Assembly: GCA_963791905.1 (NCBI GenBank) | Contig: CAWBTX010000007.1 | Span: 220,593-284,592 of the forward strand | Direction of reading: 5' to 3' | DNA from: Gaiellasilicea sp963791905 | Lineage (GTDB): Bacteria > Actinomycetota > Thermoleophilia > Gaiellales > Gaiellaceae | Length of the DNA stretch: 64,000 nucleotides | Shown here: piece after piece, positions 1-8,156 of the stretch | How the letters are laid out: each line of letters starts with the position of its first letter | Numbering within the stretch: position 1 is the first letter of the stretch | Translations under genes and position numbers: made by a program | Notes under the pieces: model-generated | Told to the model about the DNA's origin: nothing | Databases searched by the model: none | What the model saw: the letters and a program-made list of their open reading frames with translations, nothing else

Positions 1-1068
1 GGGGCCGTTGCCGTCGTCGGCGACTTCAAGCTGCAGCTCGTCCGGGCGATAGCGGACGGTCACGTCGGCGTGGCTGGCGTGGGCATGCTTGAGCGCGTTG
101 GTCAGCCCTTCTTGCACGATTCGATAGGCCGAGAGGTCGATCGCGCGCGGGAGCGGCACCGCCTCGCCGTACACCTGCAGACGGACAGGGAGGCCAGCGC
201 GAGTGACGTCTTCGACAAGAGAGTCGAGGGCATCCAGGCCGGGCTGCGGGCCGAGCTCGACGCCGTCGCCCTCGTTGCGCATCGCTCCCAGCAGGCGGCG
301 CATCTCCCCAAGTGCGGTGCGGCCTGCTTGTTCGACGCGTCCCAGCGCCTCCCTGTCCTCCGCCGGCGCTTGCGGCAGCTTGTGACGAACGGCGCCGACC
401 TGGAGGACCATCATGCTCATCGCGTGCGCGACGATGTCGTGCAGCTCGCGAGCGATCCGAGTGCGCTCCTCGGCGACTGCGACCCGTGCCGCGGCCTCTC
501 GCTCCCGCTCCGCGAAAGCCGCGCGCATTTCCGCCGCCTCTCGCTCCCGTTCGGCGAAGCTCGCCCGCATCTCCGCCGCTTCGGCCTGCTCGGAACGCTC
601 GCGCAGGGCATAGCCAGCGACCCACGCGACCACGAACCGGAGCGGAACGAAGACACCCAGGCTCACGGTCTGCGGGCCGGGGATGTTGTCGACGACGATC
701 AGGATCCCTCCCAGCACGATCGCGAGGCCGACTCCTGCCTGCCTGCTGTCGCGCAGGTTTCCGAGCAGGAACGCGGTCGCCAGCCCGACGACGCCGAGGC
801 TGCCAATGAACGGGATCAACAGTCCGTCGATGAACGAGAGCGCGCTGGCCATCAGCCAGTACGCGGCGGGAGCGGCGAACGGAAAGCGTCGACGGGCGAA
901 GAGCGGCAGAACAAGGACTGCCACTGCCGGCAGCGAGAACCACAGGCTCGTGGCCGGCGCGCCAGGCGAGTCGCGCCCAATCACGAGCTCGAGCATCCCG
1001 GCGATCGCCATCACCGCGATCAGCAGCTCGAACCAGTATTCACGCGCCAGAGTGCCAGCCCGAGTCAT
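1..1068 (-). CDS. Sensor histidine kinase (HisKA_3/HATPase), 3' end cut off
   Basis: A membrane sensor kinase that would phosphorylate a response regulator, probably encoded just off the left edge. The frame is open from the ATG at 1068 to the edge (356 codons). Residues ~1-140 hold several hydrophobic segments. A coiled coil follows in which the block AEMRA(S/A)FAEREREAA occurs twice. The phosphoacceptor motif is ARELHDIVAHAMSMM, and near the edge the ATPase N-box reads EGLTNALKHAHASHADV, then EVADDGNG. This architecture is typical of NarL/LuxR-type two-component systems in actinobacteria. The signal sensed cannot be told. Confidence 0.9.
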   Translation of the reverse strand, partial: MTRAGTLAREYWFELLIAVMAIAGMLELVIGRDSPGAPATSLWFSLPAVAVLVLPLFARRRFPFAAPAAYWLMASALSFIDGLLIPFIGSLGVVGLATAFLLGNLRDSRQAGVGLAIVLGGILIVVDNIPGPQTVSLGVFVPLRFVVAWVAGYALRERSEQAEAAEMRASFAEREREAAEMRAAFAEREREAAARVAVAEERTRIARELHDIVAHAMSMMVLQVGAVRHKLPQAPAEDREALGRVEQAGRTALGEMRRLLGAMRNEGDGVELGPQPGLDALDSLVEDVTRAGLPVRLQVYGEAVPLPRAIDLSAYRIVQEGLTNALKHAHASHADVTVRYRPDELQLEVADDGNGP

Positions 1069-1229
1069 GCGATGAACCTACTGCAGGCGCGCTGGCGCGG
1101 CCTCATACCGAGGTAGGAGCCGAACTCAGCGCTGAGTAGGAGCCACGACACGGCTTTCCGACGATGTCGCAGCGGGCGACCAGGTCCTAACGTCGGGCCA
1201 TGCAGTCGACCACGCAAAGGAGGGCTTCG

Positions 1230-2030
1230 ATGAACGTCTCGCTCGCACTGCCGCAAGCGCGCTCGCGCGCCGACGCAGCCGTCTCGGTCGAGATCCCGCA
1301 ATACAGCTCACGCGCGATCGTCGCGATCTGGGCCGCCGCCGCCCTGCCGATGGCAGCGGCCGCCTGGCTTGTCAGCCCGCTCCTCGCCGACACGTTCGGC
1401 GGCGACGGCATCGTGCCGATGGCGAAGGCGCTCTACGTCTCACTGACGGTCGTCCTCGTCTGGCAGTTCATCCTCGTCGCCGTCCTCGTCCGGCGCGAAC
1501 AAGGAACGCTTCGCTGGTCAACAGTTCGCGAAGCCCTCTGGCTCAAGTCACCGCAGAGCCCCCGCAGCGGCCGAGTCGGCGGCCGCGTCTGGCTGATCCT
1601 GATCCCCCTGATCGTCCTGTTCGGTGCCGCGCACGAGCTCGTCCCGACGATCGCCGCCCCCGAGAACCGGGACTTCGCCAACCTCGTCGAATCGGACGCC
1701 GGCAAGGAGTTCCTGAGCGGCGCCTGGGGCTGGTACGCCCTGCTCCTCGTCAGCTTCATCTTCAACACGGTGCTCGGCGAGGAACTCCTGTTCCGCGGCT
1801 TCCTGCTTCCGCGAATGAACGGTGCCTTCGGCCGCGGCGACTGGGTTGCAAACGGCCTCCTCTTCACCGGCTACCACCTGCACGTGCCCTGGGGGATGCC
1901 AGGAACGCTGCTCGACATGTTCTTCATCGCCTACCCGACGAAGCGGTACCGAAGCGCCTGGATCGGGATCGCCGTCCACAGCGCCCAGAGCGTAGTGCTC
2001 GCGATCCTCATCCTCACGCTCGTGATCTAA
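1230..2030 (+). CDS. CPBP family intramembrane glutamic endopeptidase
   Basis: Predicted multi-pass membrane protease of the CPBP/Rce1 (ABI) family, 266 aa. Family motifs are visible: EELLFRG (EExxxR), FTGYHLH (FxxxH type) and a late His in AVHSAQ. About six hydrophobic segments surround them. I chose the ATG at 1230 because AAAGGAGG at 1216-1223 lies six bases upstream; an in-frame ATG at 1200 has no such site. The gene stands alone, divergent from the sensor kinase, so it may share a control region with it. Substrate unknown. Confidence 0.85.
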   Translation: MNVSLALPQARSRADAAVSVEIPQYSSRAIVAIWAAAALPMAAAAWLVSPLLADTFGGDGIVPMAKALYVSLTVVLVWQFILVAVLVRREQGTLRWSTVREALWLKSPQSPRSGRVGGRVWLILIPLIVLFGAAHELVPTIAAPENRDFANLVESDAGKEFLSGAWGWYALLLVSFIFNTVLGEELLFRGFLLPRMNGAFGRGDWVANGLLFTGYHLHVPWGMPGTLLDMFFIAYPTKRYRSAWIGIAVHSAQSVVLAILILTLVI

Positions 2031-2052
2031 GACGCGTCACGCTGGAGAAGCA

Positions 2053-2080
2053 TGCGGCTCGCGTTCTAGAGCGAGCCGCA
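2053..2080 (+). terminator. Hairpin after the CPBP gene
   Basis: A perfect 10-base inverted repeat (TGCGGCTCGC / GCGAGCCGCA) with an 8-base loop begins 23 bases after the CPBP stop. No T-run follows, as is common for hairpin terminators in high-GC actinobacteria. Confidence 0.55.
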
Positions 2081-2586
2081 CGCGGTAGCCCCTGGTAAAC
2101 CCGTCTCTCCATCCCGGCCCGTGACCAAATTTGGCCACTTTCGACCCTGCGCGTTTCTGGAAGGGTCGACCGGACGCCCGCGCCCTTCAGCATCGCGTAC
2201 GTGCCAGACCGTTCCGGCTCGACTCCGCTCACGGCGCGAAGCAGCTCCGGCCGCGGCGACTCAAGCATGTGGAGATCGCCGGAACCGCGCACAGCGGAAG
2301 CCTACGACGCCACTGCGTACAGCGGCTCGAATCGGCACGCCCGGCCGGCTTCCGGCCGCGGCCCCGTCCCGCTCCTGCCTCGCGCTCGCGGCCCTCGCTG
2401 CTCCTCGTAGAGCGCCTCTTCCAGCGCGGCACCGGGCGCGCCAGCGGCCCTAAACTCTGCGCACTCCCTCGCAGTCGTGCGGGCGATTCCAACAGCAAAC
2501 CAAAGGTCGTGACGACCACACTCTCCCGCCACCAGCCGATCGCACGCACTCGCCTCGCGTCGAACCTGACCGCCTAGCGTCGCCAC
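2081..2586. other. Intergenic stretch without a supported gene
   Basis: Overlapping open frames exist on both strands (for example 2131-2577 plus), but they are arginine-rich, have no recognisable domain or ribosome site, and look like GC-driven chance frames. The only structured piece I see is a short palindrome, CCAAATTTGG, near 2126. Confidence 0.4.
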
Positions 2587-3558
2587 GTGGGTCGTAGCGG
2601 TCGTCTCCTCCTCTTCCTCGGCACCGGTGCGGCGACGATCGCGGCCGTCGGACTCACGGCGCCCACGTTGGCAACAGCACCGTCGCGGCCGGCTGCTACG
2701 AGCGCTGCCGCGCCGGAGCCGGTCTATAGACCGACTGAGGTCGCAGCGACAGTCGCCCCGCCAGAGCCAACGCGAGAAGCCGTGCCGCAGCGTCCACCAC
2801 TGCCGCTGGAAGAATTCTGGCAGGGCGCAGGAGTGATCGTCGGCGACAGCCGCCGCTTCCCGGCCGAACGAGCACCGATGCTTGCCCGCTACGGCTTCCG
2901 CTGGGTGGCGGTCAAGGTTCACCACGGGCTCCCATACGACTCGCTCAACGGGCGCGAGCTTGCACGCGGCTGGGCGGATGGCTTCCGGGCCGCCGGGCTC
3001 GCGGTCTGTGGCTGGGGCGCTCTCGACGCGAATCCCTATCGGGAAGCTCTGCGTGTGGCAGCGCTCGTTCGTCGATTCGAGCTGGACTGCTATATCGCCG
3101 ATGCCGAGGAGGCGTACATGGGCGTCGGCTACGGCGGCGATCCTGGCCGCTCCCGCGTCTTCGTCGACAGCTTCCGCAAGGAGTTGCCGGACTTGCCCGC
3201 GGCAGTGACGACGATGGGGGCGGCGGTCGCGCCCTGGGTATACCCGTTCGACTACGTACCCTGGCGCGAGCACGGCTTCGCGCTGATGCCGCAGGCTTAC
3301 CTCTCGATCGATCCGAGCTACGCGCCCCGCTTGACACTCGATCACGCCGTTCGGGCCGGCTTTCCGGCGGAGCGGGTGCATCCGATGATCGGGGTCGGCT
3401 GGTCGCAGGGCCGGCGAATCCACTCCGGCAGCGACTACGCCTGGCGGCTGGCACAGGCTGGAATGACCGGCTTCTCCGTCTTCCTGGGCGAGACGACGAC
3501 CGACGCCGACTTCGAGCTGCTCGGCGAGGCGATCAAGCGCGATCGCGTCGCGAGCTAA
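2587..3558 (+). CDS. Secreted protein, glycoside-hydrolase-like TIM barrel (tentative)
   Basis: 323 aa with a GTG start. An N-terminal hydrophobic segment (residues ~5-30) followed by an Ala/Pro-rich linker to ~75 suggests export and a tether. The globular part has patterns such as RYGFRWVAVKVHHGL, DCYIADAEEAYMG and MIGVGWSQGRRI, resembling TIM-barrel glycosidase-like proteins. I cannot name a family or substrate. Its TAA overlaps, tail to tail, the TAG of the small minus-strand ORF at 3555-3764. Confidence 0.6.
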   Translation: MGRSGRLLLFLGTGAATIAAVGLTAPTLATAPSRPAATSAAAPEPVYRPTEVAATVAPPEPTREAVPQRPPLPLEEFWQGAGVIVGDSRRFPAERAPMLARYGFRWVAVKVHHGLPYDSLNGRELARGWADGFRAAGLAVCGWGALDANPYREALRVAALVRRFELDCYIADAEEAYMGVGYGGDPGRSRVFVDSFRKELPDLPAAVTTMGAAVAPWVYPFDYVPWREHGFALMPQAYLSIDPSYAPRLTLDHAVRAGFPAERVHPMIGVGWSQGRRIHSGSDYAWRLAQAGMTGFSVFLGETTTDADFELLGEAIKRDRVAS

Positions 3559-3764
3559 ACACCACCGGGCCGACCGAAGCAGGTTACGCTCAGGACCATC
3601 ACGGTGCCCGCGATCACGATCGGCAGCGACTTCGAGGGCATCGGCCACAGGGTTCCGCATTCGCGGGCGGTGAGCTCGGCGAGCAGGACGGACCGCGCGT
3701 CGATCGCGCGCCTGAATCTCACTGGGGTGATGGCTGGGCCGTAACACCGAACATATGTTCCCAT
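3555..3764 (-). CDS. Small ORF with hydrophobic C-terminus under a LexA box (tentative)
   Basis: 69 codons starting at the ATG at 3764. The C-terminal part contains LPIVIAGTVMVLSVTCF, which could be one membrane segment. A perfect LexA-type palindrome covers codons 2-5. The stop is shared tail to tail with the upstream plus-strand gene, a layout seen for real genes elsewhere in this window. I do not recognise the protein and there is no clear ribosome site. Small membrane peptides are a known class of SOS products, so a damage-induced peptide is possible. It could also be a chance frame. Confidence 0.3.
   Translation of the reverse strand: MGTYVRCYGPAITPVRFRRAIDARSVLLAELTARECGTLWPMPSKSLPIVIAGTVMVLSVTCFGRPGGV
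3749..3760. promoter_or_regulatory. LexA (SOS) box, orphan
   Basis: GAACATATGTTC is a perfect 12-base palindrome matching the GAAC-N4-GTTC operator of Gram-positive/actinobacterial LexA, the same class as the pair upstream of imuB in this window. The two flanking larger genes converge on this site, so neither is an obvious target. The only candidate is the small ORF at 3555-3764. Confidence 0.55.
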
Positions 3765-3793
3765 GCCCCGGTGCAGCGACAGAGCGCGAACGG

Positions 3794-4144
3794 TTAAAGC
3801 TCGATCACATTCCCGTCCGGGTCAGCGATGTACAGGTACGAAACGCCGGGTGCGTGCTCGCCGCGTTCAGCAAGCGTCCCGCCGGCGCGCTCGACTTCGA
3901 CAACCGCCGTGTCCAGATCTTCTCCCTCGGCAAGGCTGATGCCAACATGCGGCGGATTCCGCTCTCCCTCAGAACGAGCGTCGAGCGCAACTACACCACC
4001 AGCGGGAAGAGAAACGAAGATCAGCTGGTCGGCGACGCGAAACGCCTCGCGAGCACCGAACACGTCGCCGTAGAAGCGGGCAGCGCGCTCGACATCATCG
4101 ACGTGGAGGTGAATGTGATCGATGGAGCCCGTCCGGATCATCAA
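3794..4144 (-). CDS. VOC (glyoxalase/bleomycin-resistance) superfamily protein
   Basis: 116 aa, a single vicinal-oxygen-chelate fold. The start HIHLHVDDVERAARFY and the end YIADPDGNVIEL are classic VOC repeats with metal-ligand positions. These proteins are metal-dependent lyases, dioxygenases or drug-binding resistance proteins; the substrate cannot be inferred. The ATG at 4144 is followed in frame by a second one at 4141. It is the first of several small minus-strand accessory genes. Confidence 0.8.
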   Translation of the reverse strand: MMIRTGSIDHIHLHVDDVERAARFYGDVFGAREAFRVADQLIFVSLPAGGVVALDARSEGERNPPHVGISLAEGEDLDTAVVEVERAGGTLAERGEHAPGVSYLYIADPDGNVIEL

Positions 4145-4190
4145 GCGCTCCTCAAAGCGTAGATCCAGCTCGTCGCGCCGAGGGCACCGT

Positions 4191-4217
4191 TTTGCCCTAT
4201 TGATCCACGCTACTCAG
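4191..4217. repeat. Imperfect direct repeat, copy 1 (3' of the P-loop kinase gene)
   Basis: On the plus strand it reads roughly TTTGCCCTATT-GA-TCCACGCTACTCAG. A second copy at 4881-4908 differs at a few bases. This copy lies about 55 bases beyond the stop of the minus-strand kinase gene. Confidence 0.5.
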
Positions 4218-4271
4218 CGCGGCAGGTCATCCGAGCGATGTCAGGCGAGAGCACGCTGGCCCAGCTGAGGT

Positions 4272-4805
4272 TCACGTTGCGTGACCAAGCCATTCCGTGA
4301 CTTGTCGCGCTGCCTCCTCCACGCCGATTGCGCTGGTGTCCAACGTCAGGTCTGAGGAGGGAATGCTGCCCATCGCTTCCGCGGTCGTCTCGTAGTGACT
4401 CGCGAGGAAGGTCGGATCGCGCGAAAGTCCCCGACTCGGATCTGCATTCGCGCGCTCCAGCGCCACCTCGAACGGCACCCGGAGCGTGACGATCCGCGGC
4501 GCGGTCACCGGCGGTAGTGCATTGGTGAACACGGTGCGTTGTTGAGATGTCAAGAACTCACCTTCGACAACGACCAGCACGCCTTCTGCCAGGAGAACGC
4601 CGGCGATTTGTGCGGCTAGCTGGCGAGCGTGCGTCCATTTGGCTTGGTTCGCCTTGGGGCCGCGCGCGGGGTCGAGCATCTCGTAGATCACGTCGAGATC
4701 GATCACGGCAGTGCTCGTCCCATCTCGCTGAAGCTCACGAGCGACTCCACACGCAACCGTCGACTTGCCACTTGCGATTTGACCGCTGACGACGACAAGC
4801 ACCAT
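4272..4805 (-). CDS. P-loop kinase (AAA_33/shikimate-kinase-like)
   Basis: 177 aa from the ATG at 4805, with AGGA just upstream; a further in-frame start at 4859 would add 18 residues. The Walker A motif is SGQIASGKST near the N-terminus. IDLDVIYEML fits an acceptor-site Asp region and the strand LVVVEGEFLT fits a Walker B. The layout resembles small-molecule kinases (chloramphenicol phosphotransferase, gluconate/adenylylsulfate kinase). The substrate is unknown; a resistance role would suit its neighbours but is only inference. Confidence 0.75.
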   Translation of the reverse strand: MVLVVVSGQIASGKSTVACGVARELQRDGTSTAVIDLDVIYEMLDPARGPKANQAKWTHARQLAAQIAGVLLAEGVLVVVEGEFLTSQQRTVFTNALPPVTAPRIVTLRVPFEVALERANADPSRGLSRDPTFLASHYETTAEAMGSIPSSDLTLDTSAIGVEEAARQVTEWLGHAT

Positions 4806-4880
4806 CACATCCTGACGCGCGGCACCTGGGTCGTCACGGGACCGTGAACGCTGGCCCACCGCACTGCTACGGCGAGTGTG

Positions 4881-4908
4881 TTCTGGCCTATTAGTTCCAC
4901 GCTACTTA
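4881..4908. repeat. Imperfect direct repeat, copy 2 (3' of the GNAT gene)
   Basis: Plus strand TTCTGGCCTATT-AGT-TCCACGCTACTTAG, matching copy 1 at 4191-4217. It lies about 80 bases beyond the stop of the minus-strand GNAT gene, so both copies sit in the same place relative to a gene end. Confidence 0.5.
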
Positions 4909-4987
4909 GGGAGTGGCGGCCTGGCGTGCGCGAGTGTTCGCAAGTGTCCCCTGATCCGGGTCGACCTGCACAGCTGCCTGCGGGCGC

Positions 4988-5464
4988 CTACGTGCGCGCG
5001 TCGTACTCGACGCTGCCGAACGGCCAGTCGGACGCGAGCCACTCGCTCACGGCGCGCCAGAGCGGAACGTCCAGCCGCGCGTGGCTTGCCCGTACCCAGG
5101 AGAGCACACGCGCGTCGTAGTCGCTGTCGGGCAGCGGGTAGATGTAGACGCACCCGATCACGTCGCGGCTCGGCGCATCGAGCACCGTGTACGTGAACCC
5201 GGTCCGGTTGCGGAAGTCGTCGGCATGGCGCTGCAGGTCTGTCCGATTCTCGTCCGGCGTCATCTCCCGCGGCCAGCTGCTGTCCGCCCACCCGGGTGTT
5301 GCGCGGATGTACTCCATTGACGAGGTCCACGCGTCGTAGTCCTGGTCGTTGTGCTCGGGGCCTAGCGGCTCGAGCACGAACTGCGACGTTTCAAGCCGCC
5401 GGGGGACGTAGAAGTCGCGCGGAACGAACTCGTCCACACAAACGATCGTAGAACGTCGGCCCAC
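4988..5464 (-). CDS. GNAT-family N-acetyltransferase
   Basis: 158 aa. It has the layout of Gcn5-related acetyltransferases: an N-terminal region (FVLEPLGPEHNDQDYDAW), an acidic middle, then strands GFTYTVLDA and DVIGCVYIYPL leading to the acetyl-CoA site. The canonical Q/RxxGxG/A loop is not clear. The ending ASDWPFGSVEYDART is shorter than usual for the family. Substrate unknown. The start could also be the GTG a few codons in. Confidence 0.7.
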   Translation of the reverse strand: MGRRSTIVCVDEFVPRDFYVPRRLETSQFVLEPLGPEHNDQDYDAWTSSMEYIRATPGWADSSWPREMTPDENRTDLQRHADDFRNRTGFTYTVLDAPSRDVIGCVYIYPLPDSDYDARVLSWVRASHARLDVPLWRAVSEWLASDWPFGSVEYDART

Positions 5465-5794
5465 GCGGAGCCGGGCAGGCGAGTCGTCACCTCGGCCAGT
5501 GTTCGCGAATGCACCCCGAGCGCCGCGGGCTGTGAGGCGTTGAAGGTTCCGCGTCGTCAGCGATGGACTTTCTGCGCTTCAACGAAGCGATGTTCGGCGA
5601 GCTCTTGGATGACCTTGAATCCCCATGTGCTTTGGACTTGGCAGCGTTCGTGCCTCATCGAGTGTTGCTGGGCGGAGGCGCGTTGCTCCTTCGCAGAGCG
5701 AGACCGTTCCCCCGGCGCGGTGAGTTACTTCGATCCGCGCTCGACGTGCGCGTCGTGCAGCGTTAGGTGCGCTCTGTCGATTGGCAAGTGCTGT
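5465..5794. other. Gap with one unassigned short ORF
   Basis: A plus-strand ORF at 5563-5766 (67 aa, beginning MDFLRFNEAMFGELLDDL) is the only frame with ordinary composition. I recognise nothing in it. Just before the APH stop the plus strand has GTTAGGT (5763-5769), which matches an integron attC core (GTTRRRY), but I could not find a complete attC. Confidence 0.35.
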
Positions 5795-6565
5795 TCAGAC
5801 CGCTCGAACTTCGGCAAGCCGCTTGGCTGCGAACTCGTCGGTCCCGCTGGGGTCCCAGCAGGCGGCGGCTTCCCATGCGGCGTATGCTTGCGCGGCAAGG
5901 TCGTGCGTGTCGTCGTCGAGACCGGCGGCGTTGTGTGGCAACACCAGGTCGAGGTCGGGGACGTCGACGTGCGATTCGTCCCAGTCGATCAGCGCGACCC
6001 GATCCGCGGTCATGCGGATGTTGTCCGGGTTGGGGTCGCCGTGGACGACGCACCGCTCTCGTCCGGTGAGCCGCGCCCACGCCGCTCGGCATCGAACGAC
6101 ACCCTCAGGCGGCATCGCGCCGAGGTCGATCTTCGTCCCGGTTTCCGCATGCAGGAGGTCGGTCGACGATCGCCAGCCCGGGCGTTGGAGCCAGCCGTGC
6201 GTCAGTCGGTGCAGCTGGCGGAGTGTGTCGGCGACGCGACGCCAATCGGCCTCCGTTTCGGGCGGCCCGCCCTCCACGTAGGTCATCACGACCAGACCGT
6301 CGGCGAAAGGCCGACCGTCGGTGGTCGGGATCGGCACCGGCACCGTCATCCCTTCACGGTCGAGGTGTCGCAACAGCTCGGTCTCCCACGAGAGGTCGGC
6401 GTCGCTGCGCCTGCCGAGCCGACCGACGGCGAGCTGCCCGTCGACGCGCACGCTCCACACCTCGTTGACGCCCACTCCGCCAGTGAGCGGTTCGATACGG
6501 GCGACGTCGTCACCCCACTGACCGAGTGCCTCCCATCCCACGACCACATCTTTGCGGAGGGTCAT
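5795..6565 (-). CDS. Aminoglycoside phosphotransferase (APH)-family kinase
   Basis: 256 aa, full length for the family. The catalytic loop VHGDPNPDNIR and the metal-binding motif LIDWDES are both intact, and the N-lobe strand LTGGVGVNEVWSVRVDG is present. APH-fold enzymes transfer phosphate from ATP to aminoglycosides, macrolides, choline or other small molecules. The sequence does not say which, so resistance should not be assumed. It is surrounded by decayed DNA on both sides, consistent with an accessory gene. Confidence 0.85.
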   Translation of the reverse strand: MTLRKDVVVGWEALGQWGDDVARIEPLTGGVGVNEVWSVRVDGQLAVGRLGRRSDADLSWETELLRHLDREGMTVPVPIPTTDGRPFADGLVVMTYVEGGPPETEADWRRVADTLRQLHRLTHGWLQRPGWRSSTDLLHAETGTKIDLGAMPPEGVVRCRAAWARLTGRERCVVHGDPNPDNIRMTADRVALIDWDESHVDVPDLDLVLPHNAAGLDDDTHDLAAQAYAAWEAAACWDPSGTDEFAAKRLAEVRAV

Positions 6566-6791
6566 GAAGCGCTCGACGGCTGCTCGGCGAGTGACAGCGC
6601 AGCGCTACGGCATCGGGAGCCCGATGCTCAACGACTGCTGCCGGGCTACAAGACGGCCCGCTGGGCGAGCCGACTGTTGGTTGGGAGGGTAGTCGGAGAT
6701 AAAGACTCTGTTGTGAGAGGTCGGATGCGTCCGCGAACTCTGCCCCGGGCCCCGCGTCGGCGACTGCGTCCATGTGACTTAGCATGCGGCC

Positions 6792-7013
6792 GTGCGTGAG
6801 TAAGCGCCTGGTCTTTGGCATTGGGAGGCACCGCACCCGGACTGGTCGGGGCCGGGGAACGAGGCGCTTCGCCAGCGCCTTGCGGCGATCGCTGAGACGC
6901 CGAGTAAGGCGGGAGTGGTTTCGTCCTACGCGATCGACAACGGCGATCAGGTGCTGCTGTTCGATCCGCTGGCTGCGCCGAGAGAGATCATCGAGCTTGC
7001 GGCCGACCTGCAC
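6792..7013 (+). pseudogene. Remnant of an MBL-fold-like metallohydrolase (N-terminus only)
   Basis: Read from GTG at 6792 the frame gives V-R-E, an in-frame TAA at 6801, then APGLWHWEAPHPDW and, after 6915, VVSSYAIDNGDQVLLFDPLA, then PREIIELAADLH. This looks to me like the start of a family of metallo-beta-lactamase-like proteins in actinobacteria. Similarity stops around 7013, before the metal-binding HxHxD region. An early stop plus loss of the rest means a dead fragment. Confidence 0.6.
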
Positions 7014-7404
7014 TGCCGCCGGCCACGGTCGAACGCGTCGGCGGGCTTCTCGAGCTTGCACACGCGGCAGGTCTTCCGACCCGTGGATAGGTCCGACGAC
7101 GGGGGATCGTTTGGACCGTGGAGACGGTCGGGCGCGGGCCTCGAGCTCGGCCTCGAGCAGCGAGGCGACCAGGCGTTGCAGGTCGGCGTCGACGGCCTCG
7201 CGGACGAGCTCGGCGACCGGGCCGTTGCGCTGCTCGAGCTGGGCCGCGACAGCGGCGCTGACGCGAGCCTCGAGCGTCTGCGGCACCCGGTCGGTCTAGG
7301 CGACGGCGGCGCGACCGTGCCCCCACGAGAGCGCCACCGTCGCCATGGACCGCTGCCGGGCCGCCGCGGCGGCGGTCACCAGTACGTCCGCCGAGCGGCC
7401 TCAA
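7014..7404 (-). pseudogene. Remnant of a small zinc-ribbon protein (frameshifted)
   Basis: Three minus-strand frames each hold a piece of what looks like one protein: an N-terminal helix PQTLEARVSAAVAAQLEQRN extending to LEAELEAR (from 7286), a middle piece, and a C-terminal TCRVCKLEKPADAFDRG with RRQCRS just before 7013 that looks like a treble-clef/zinc-ribbon motif. The switch of frame between the pieces argues for decay. Family unknown. Confidence 0.35.
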
Positions 7405-7519
7405 ACTTGCGGTCCCTGCACGTAGTAACGGGCCGTGTGGCGAGCGGAACGCCTAGGCGCTTGCCACGCCTCCCGGCCCACTGTGATTCTTCTGCGGCGC
7501 GGCCGCCGGCGTTAGACGC

Positions 7520-7888
7520 TCATTCGGACACGTCCTCAAGGACCAGGGCTGGTGTGGGATGCCGCGGCTCGTACAGTCCGAGCTCGCCGCCGCCCGGCAG
7601 CCGGATTGCCGTCATGAGCCCGAACCCCTCATCTTTGACGGGCCGGGCGATGTCGACGCCTCTGGCCTGCAGCTCAGCGACGGTCGCATGGACGTCGTCG
7701 CACATGAGGTGGAGCTCGTGCCGGCCGTCCTCGTCCGCGGGATGGGCTGCCAGCTCAGCAGGCGGCAGAGCGAAGATCAGCCAGCCCTCGCCGGCGTCCG
7801 CAAACGGCAGTTCGAGCACGTCTCGGAAGAACGCGCGATCTTGCTCCGCATCCGTCGTGAAGATCACTGCATGGACTCCGGTGATCAT
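7520..7888 (-). CDS. VOC superfamily protein
   Basis: 122 aa, full single-domain length. The start GVHAVIFTTDAEQDRAFFRD, the middle ELHLMCDDVHATVAELQ and the end LPGGGELGLYEPRHP give the paired beta-alpha-beta-beta-beta modules of the vicinal-oxygen-chelate fold. As with the copy at 3794-4144, the substrate is unknown; the two are clearly different sequences. Three bases beyond the stop the plus strand reads GTTAGAC (7511-7517), another attC-core-like heptamer. Confidence 0.8.
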   Translation of the reverse strand: MITGVHAVIFTTDAEQDRAFFRDVLELPFADAGEGWLIFALPPAELAAHPADEDGRHELHLMCDDVHATVAELQARGVDIARPVKDEGFGLMTAIRLPGGGELGLYEPRHPTPALVLEDVSE

Positions 7889-8121
7889 GTCCCGAACCTT
7901 CCGGCTTTGATGTGGTCCTCCAGAGTTACGACGAACGGGGCCCGTTCAGAGCGACAGGTCAAGATTCGGTCGCCGCTCATGCGGGCTGGGTGGCGAGCCG
8001 AACGCCACTCGCGCGCGAGACATTGCTCACGACCCGGCACGTCATGGACGCTAGAGCGTCGAGCGCCGGCCGACAAGATGGCCGGAACGGACATGACGGG
8101 TCGGTGCTGCGGGAACGTTGC

Positions 8122-8148
8122 GCGGGTTCAATTCCCGCCGCCTCCACC
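8122..8148 (+). other. tRNA/tmRNA-like 3' end fragment (possible att site)
   Basis: The 27 bases form a perfect T-arm, stem GCGGG/CCCGC around the loop TTCAATT, followed by an acceptor-like CGCCTCC and ACC. This is very like the 3' end of a bacterial tmRNA or serine-type tRNA. I looked for the matching 5' half, D-arm or a tmRNA tag reading frame upstream and found none, so this is a fragment. Integrases often use such 3' ends as attachment sites. A good terminator follows at once. Confidence 0.5.
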
Positions 8149-8156
8149 TGGACGGC

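Noticed and set aside
2131..2577. A 148-codon ORF before the secreted protein
   Set aside because: Arg-rich, no ribosome site, no homologous feel, and overlapped by equally long frames on both strands.
7770..8148. A complete tmRNA gene
   Set aside because: Only the 3' T-arm and acceptor end fit. No 5' acceptor strand, tag frame ending ALAA or pseudoknots were found, and a coding gene occupies the left part.
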